Assembly: GCA_002501695.1 (NCBI GenBank) | Contig: DANZ01000001.1 | Coordinates: 1-17,375, forward strand | Length of the DNA stretch: 17,375 nucleotides | Source: Methanolobus sp. UBA474 | GTDB lineage: Archaea > Halobacteriota > Methanosarcinia > Methanosarcinales > Methanosarcinaceae | Reading direction: 5' to 3' | Shown here: one piece after another, positions 15,073 to 17,375 of the stretch | Layout: each line of letters starts with the position of its first letter | Position numbering within the stretch: the stretch's first letter is position 1 | The notes under the pieces: generated by a model | Databases searched by the model: none | The model's input: the letters and a program-made list of their open reading frames with translations, nothing else | What the model was told of the DNA's origin: nothing | Made by a program: the position numbers and the translations under genes

Positions 15073-15082
15073 TTTTATATGT
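15073..15082 (-). promoter_or_regulatory. TATA box for the radical SAM gene
   Basis: Read on the minus strand the site is CATATAAAAG. The predicted transcription start is near 15052, leaving a leader of about nine bases that consists mainly of the GGAG ribosome site. Confidence 0.5.
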
Positions 15083-15156
15083 ATTGTGACCTGAATATCA
15101 GAATACATTTATTGTGATATAAGGGCTTTACTGGAATACTTCATTTAGTTATTTAA

Positions 15157-15339
15157 GCGGGCCATGCTGCATCGGTCGATGATATTCCCAAATCCTCTTA
15201 TCTGGCATATTCCCAGACTATTAAGAAAGATAATGCAAAAATCTGTTTGGACGGGATCTGCATGATACCAGGGGTCCCGGTCAATCTGAGCCCTGAAGAA
15301 CTTCACGATTATAAGCTTCAAATTTTATTTTATAGATAA
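15157..15339 (+). pseudogene. Possible gene remnant without a start codon
   Basis: A 60-codon open stretch lies between stop codons at 15154 and 15337. It reads as protein-like sequence (for example CLDGICMIPGVPVNLSPEEL), but has no plausible start with a ribosome site; the only Met is internal. An open stretch of this length is not rare by chance, so it may mean nothing. If real, it would be the end of a decayed gene. No family is recognised. Confidence 0.2.
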
Positions 15340-15384
15340 AGAGCATATTTATCTGGCATAATAACACAACCTAAAAGGAAAAGC

Positions 15385-16545
15385 ATGCCAATTGATCCCA
15401 TATGTAAGAACAAGGTGCAGGAAGATACTCCGTACTTCACAGAATACGGAGGGAAAAGATATCGATTCTGCTCACCTGAGTGCAAAACAAAGTTCGACCA
15501 TCTTGAAAAGAGCGTCATACGCCTGAAGAGGTCCATTGCCGAAAATGAGCGGATCTCTTTTGGCAATCTGAGAAGGGACATCATCAAGCCTGGAATATGC
15601 ACCCTCTGCGGAGCATGTGCTGCGTCATGCGAGTCCGTTACAATAGAGAACGGACAGCCAAAACTGATAGGCAAATGCACCGCATGCGGTGTCTGCTACA
15701 ACCAGTGCCCCCGGACGATAACGACCGAAGAGGGGCTGATCGGGAAGATACGCCATGCATATGGCGCAAGGACCGCCATACCCGGCCTGAAGGGGCAGGA
15801 TGGGGCAGTGGTCACCTCGATGCTGGCATACGGTCTTGAGGAGGGCCTTATCGACTGTGCCATAGTTACTGTGAGATCTGAGGAAGAGCCCTGGAAACCC
15901 GTGCCTGTCATCGCAAGGACATATGATGAGGTTGTGGAAGCCGCCGGGAGCATCTACAGCCACAGCATGACGATCGAATCCCTGATGAGTGCCGTGAAGC
16001 AGGGCATGAGGAGCATTGCCTTTGTGGGCACAAGCTGTAATATCGACGCTGTCTACAAGATGCAGAAGAGCCCGCATGGATTCCTGCACCTGTTCATGCG
16101 GGCCAATATCCTGAAACTGGGACTTTTCTGCATGGACACTTTCTCCTACGAGGGAATAAAGGAATTTGTCCGGAGCAAGGAAATGCGCCTGGAAGATATC
16201 GAGTCCATGAAGATCCGCAAGGGAAGGTTCGAACTGCAGACCGCAGAGGAGCTGAAGATATTTGACCTTGAGGAGCTGGACCCCTACAGGAGCAGTTCAT
16301 GCAAGTACTGCACAGATCTTACTGCCGAAAGTTCCGACCTTTCCTTCGGAGGCGTCGGCACTCCCAAGAACTGGACCACCGTGCTTGCACGCTCAGGCCT
16401 GGGCTACGAGATATTCAATGAGGCCGTAGATAACGGATACATCGAATCCCGCCTGCTTGAGGAAAAGGAGATGAGGAGCGTGCTCAACCTGGCCAAGATG
16501 AAGAAGATCCAGATGTACTCGCTGCACCGCAGGGAGAATCTATGA
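15385..16545 (+). CDS. YHS domain fused to FrhB-family coenzyme F420 oxidoreductase
   Basis: This 386-residue protein opens with a YHS domain (1-42). It has the pattern DPICKNKV, then Y-G-G-K-R-Y-R-F-C-S-P-E-C, with C7, C29 and C33 as likely metal ligands. After a helical linker, two [4Fe-4S] motifs follow: C72-x2-C75-x2-C78-x3-C82 and C98-x2-C101-x2-C104-x3-C108-P. The remainder is the FrhB catalytic domain that binds FAD and coenzyme F420, with LKGQDGAVVTSML, FVGTSCNIDAV, LGLFCMDTFSYEG and the late CKYCTDLTAESSDLSFGG segment. It should move electrons between F420H2 and iron-sulfur clusters; the partner is unknown, as no hydrogenase or dehydrogenase subunits lie nearby. YHS domains occur in copper and heavy-metal proteins, and the copper operon lies 1.4 kb away. 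The ATG at 15385 has AGGAA four bases ahead. Confidence 0.9.
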   Translation: MPIDPICKNKVQEDTPYFTEYGGKRYRFCSPECKTKFDHLEKSVIRLKRSIAENERISFGNLRRDIIKPGICTLCGACAASCESVTIENGQPKLIGKCTACGVCYNQCPRTITTEEGLIGKIRHAYGARTAIPGLKGQDGAVVTSMLAYGLEEGLIDCAIVTVRSEEEPWKPVPVIARTYDEVVEAAGSIYSHSMTIESLMSAVKQGMRSIAFVGTSCNIDAVYKMQKSPHGFLHLFMRANILKLGLFCMDTFSYEGIKEFVRSKEMRLEDIESMKIRKGRFELQTAEELKIFDLEELDPYRSSSCKYCTDLTAESSDLSFGGVGTPKNWTTVLARSGLGYEIFNEAVDNGYIESRLLEEKEMRSVLNLAKMKKIQMYSLHRRENL

Positions 16546-16619
16546 GCGAGTAAAACAATATCATCCGGCGAACTTTGTTCTGTTCTCCGGGAAATGAAGT
16601 ATAGAGAGATGATGCTTAT

Positions 16620-16934
16620 CTATTTGAATTCAATACTTATGCTTCCTATATTTTTTACAAGGCTTTTTGACATGTATCCTGCTTCCAGTCTGCATACATG
16701 CAGAACCGCACAGGGGACAAGGCATGTATCACAACAGGGGGCATGACTTGCTTTTTCAAGGACATAATTATCTTTGATTCCAAGTATCCCTTCGAGAGGA
16801 ACCTCCATGTGGGATATGTTCTTAACAACATTGCACGGGGTATCAATTTCTATTATGACCTTATTTCCATCGATCTTCCCGCTTACTTCGTGAACATAGC
16901 CACATATTCTTGAACTTATTGTTGCATCGGTCAT
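16620..16934 (-). CDS. Cysteine-rich conserved protein, DUF6951-like
   Basis: This 104-residue soluble protein resembles the small anaerobe/archaeal DUF6951 family. An early ICG motif (C11) is followed by alternating strands (KVIIEID), a C-x-V-V element (C34), and a C-terminal region with C67, C68, C71, C75-A-V-L and LEAG. Seven or more cysteines in this length suggest a metal or Fe-S site. The function is not known to me and the family call is by pattern memory only. The ATG at 16934 has GGAG at a normal distance (CGGAGATATTAA). The gene stands alone, convergent with the YHS-FrhB gene across a 74-base gap without clear features. Confidence 0.75.
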   Translation of the reverse strand: MTDATISSRICGYVHEVSGKIDGNKVIIEIDTPCNVVKNISHMEVPLEGILGIKDNYVLEKASHAPCCDTCLVPCAVLHVCRLEAGYMSKSLVKNIGSISIEFK

Positions 16935-17152
16935 TTAATATCTCCGCTCTAAAAAACAGAAGCCTCTTCAATGATGTCCAATGCTTTGCACAGCTATCCC
17001 ACAAAGATCATAGGACAACATTTTGCCTTCATCGTAGTATATTATTGATACCAGGTGTTTATCCGATACTCTATATATAGTAGAAAGTATCCGCGGAGAT
17101 ACTGCCAAAAATGTAAGCTTTATTAATCTGGTCCCTGAAACAAACCCCTGCA

Positions 17153-17160
17153 TTTTTAAG
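17153..17160 (+). promoter_or_regulatory. TATA box for the methyltransferase gene
   Basis: TTTTTAAG is centred about 26 bases before the ATG at 17183. No ribosome site precedes that ATG, so a leaderless message is expected. Confidence 0.4.
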
Positions 17161-17182
17161 CAGATGCGCATAATATCCCTTT

Positions 17183-17375
17183 ATGACCTCCCCAGATTAC
17201 GTCCACGGCTACTCCGAAAGGGAATCTGTCCGCCTCTGCGACCAGGCAAGCACACTGGAAGAACTCCTGCACAGCGATACGAAATACCCTCCCGGCAGCA
17301 GAGTGCTTGAAGCCGGATGCGGCATCGGTGCCCAGACAGTGATTCTCTCAAAGAACAGTCCGCAGGCCCGGATAA
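17183..17375 (+). CDS. SAM-dependent methyltransferase (C-terminus cut by window edge)
   Basis: Only the first 64 residues are present. The sequence shows an N-terminal helix region (YSERESVRLCDQASTLEELL), then the class I methyltransferase motif I, VLEAGCGIGAQT (about 44-55), which binds S-adenosylmethionine. The segment resembles small-molecule methyltransferases of the UbiE/type-11 group; the substrate cannot be judged from this fragment. The ATG at 17183 fits the upstream TATA box as a leaderless start. Confidence 0.85.
   Translation, partial: MTSPDYVHGYSERESVRLCDQASTLEELLHSDTKYPPGSRVLEAGCGIGAQTVILSKNSPQARI

Larger units (their letters stand above)
15044..15384. other. 341-base divergent intergenic region
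   Basis: The region holds the leftward promoter of the radical SAM gene. It also holds a rightward promoter region for the YHS-FrhB gene, with a possible TATA element near 15344-15351 and AGGAA at 15376-15380. Between them lies a 60-codon open stretch with no acceptable start (15157-15339), listed separately. I find no RNA gene. Confidence 0.5.

Noticed and set aside
16968..17171. Minus-strand 67-codon frame before the methyltransferase
   Set aside because: It covers the methyltransferase promoter, shows no family pattern and has only a weak AAAGGG ahead of its ATG; a small gene is possible but not supportable.
1..17375. tRNA, rRNA, CRISPR arrays, insertion sequences
   Set aside because: I saw no regularly spaced repeats, no tRNA-like cloverleaf sequence next to the integrase, and no transposase motifs.

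Overview
The window looks like a chromosomal segment of a methanogenic archaeon, most likely from the Methanosarcinales (Methanosarcina/Methanolobus-type). It carries a gene matching methanogenesis marker protein 14, a coenzyme F420 oxidoreductase (FrhB family), a HisA/HisF-related protein of the archaeal kind and a DUF166 protein. Promoters are archaeal, with AT-rich TATA boxes about 25 bases before very short or absent leaders, and the Shine-Dalgarno motifs are GGTGA/GGAGG. No operon of a single pathway dominates; the window is a mosaic of short transcription units.

Left edge (1-1020, minus): an AT-rich tyrosine recombinase runs off the window. It probably marks the end of an integrated element lying mostly to the left. 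Its promoter region, shared with the next gene, contains a 24-base imperfect palindrome and may hold the element boundary.

Core genes (1133-7130): a HisA/HisF-related barrel protein and a small PC4/Pur-like protein read rightwards. They converge, with a 14-base overlap, on a soluble two-PAS histidine kinase. Thymidylate kinase follows on the minus strand, preceded by an overlooked 43-residue zinc-ribbon protein. Divergent from that, a DUF166 protein is followed by a family X DNA polymerase with a PHP nuclease domain. In this PolX the first catalytic aspartate of the polymerase site is asparagine, while the PHP nuclease site looks complete.

Middle (7131-10638): about 380 bases hold two possible very small genes. 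Next comes a leftward pair, a thioredoxin with an N-terminal extension followed by methanogenesis marker 14, which suggests a redox link to methanogenesis. A rightward gene encodes an Mrr-type nuclease domain fused to two PH-like domains.

Right part (10739-17375): a copper operon reads rightwards, with a CopZ-like chaperone, a Cu+-ATPase with three metal-binding domains, and a 79-residue two-helix membrane protein. A convergent radical SAM protein has two extra cysteine clusters. An F420 oxidoreductase carries an N-terminal YHS metal-binding domain, an unusual fusion. A cysteine-rich DUF6951-like protein follows on the minus strand, and a SAM-dependent methyltransferase is cut by the right edge. 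I see no rRNA, tRNA, CRISPR array or insertion sequence.
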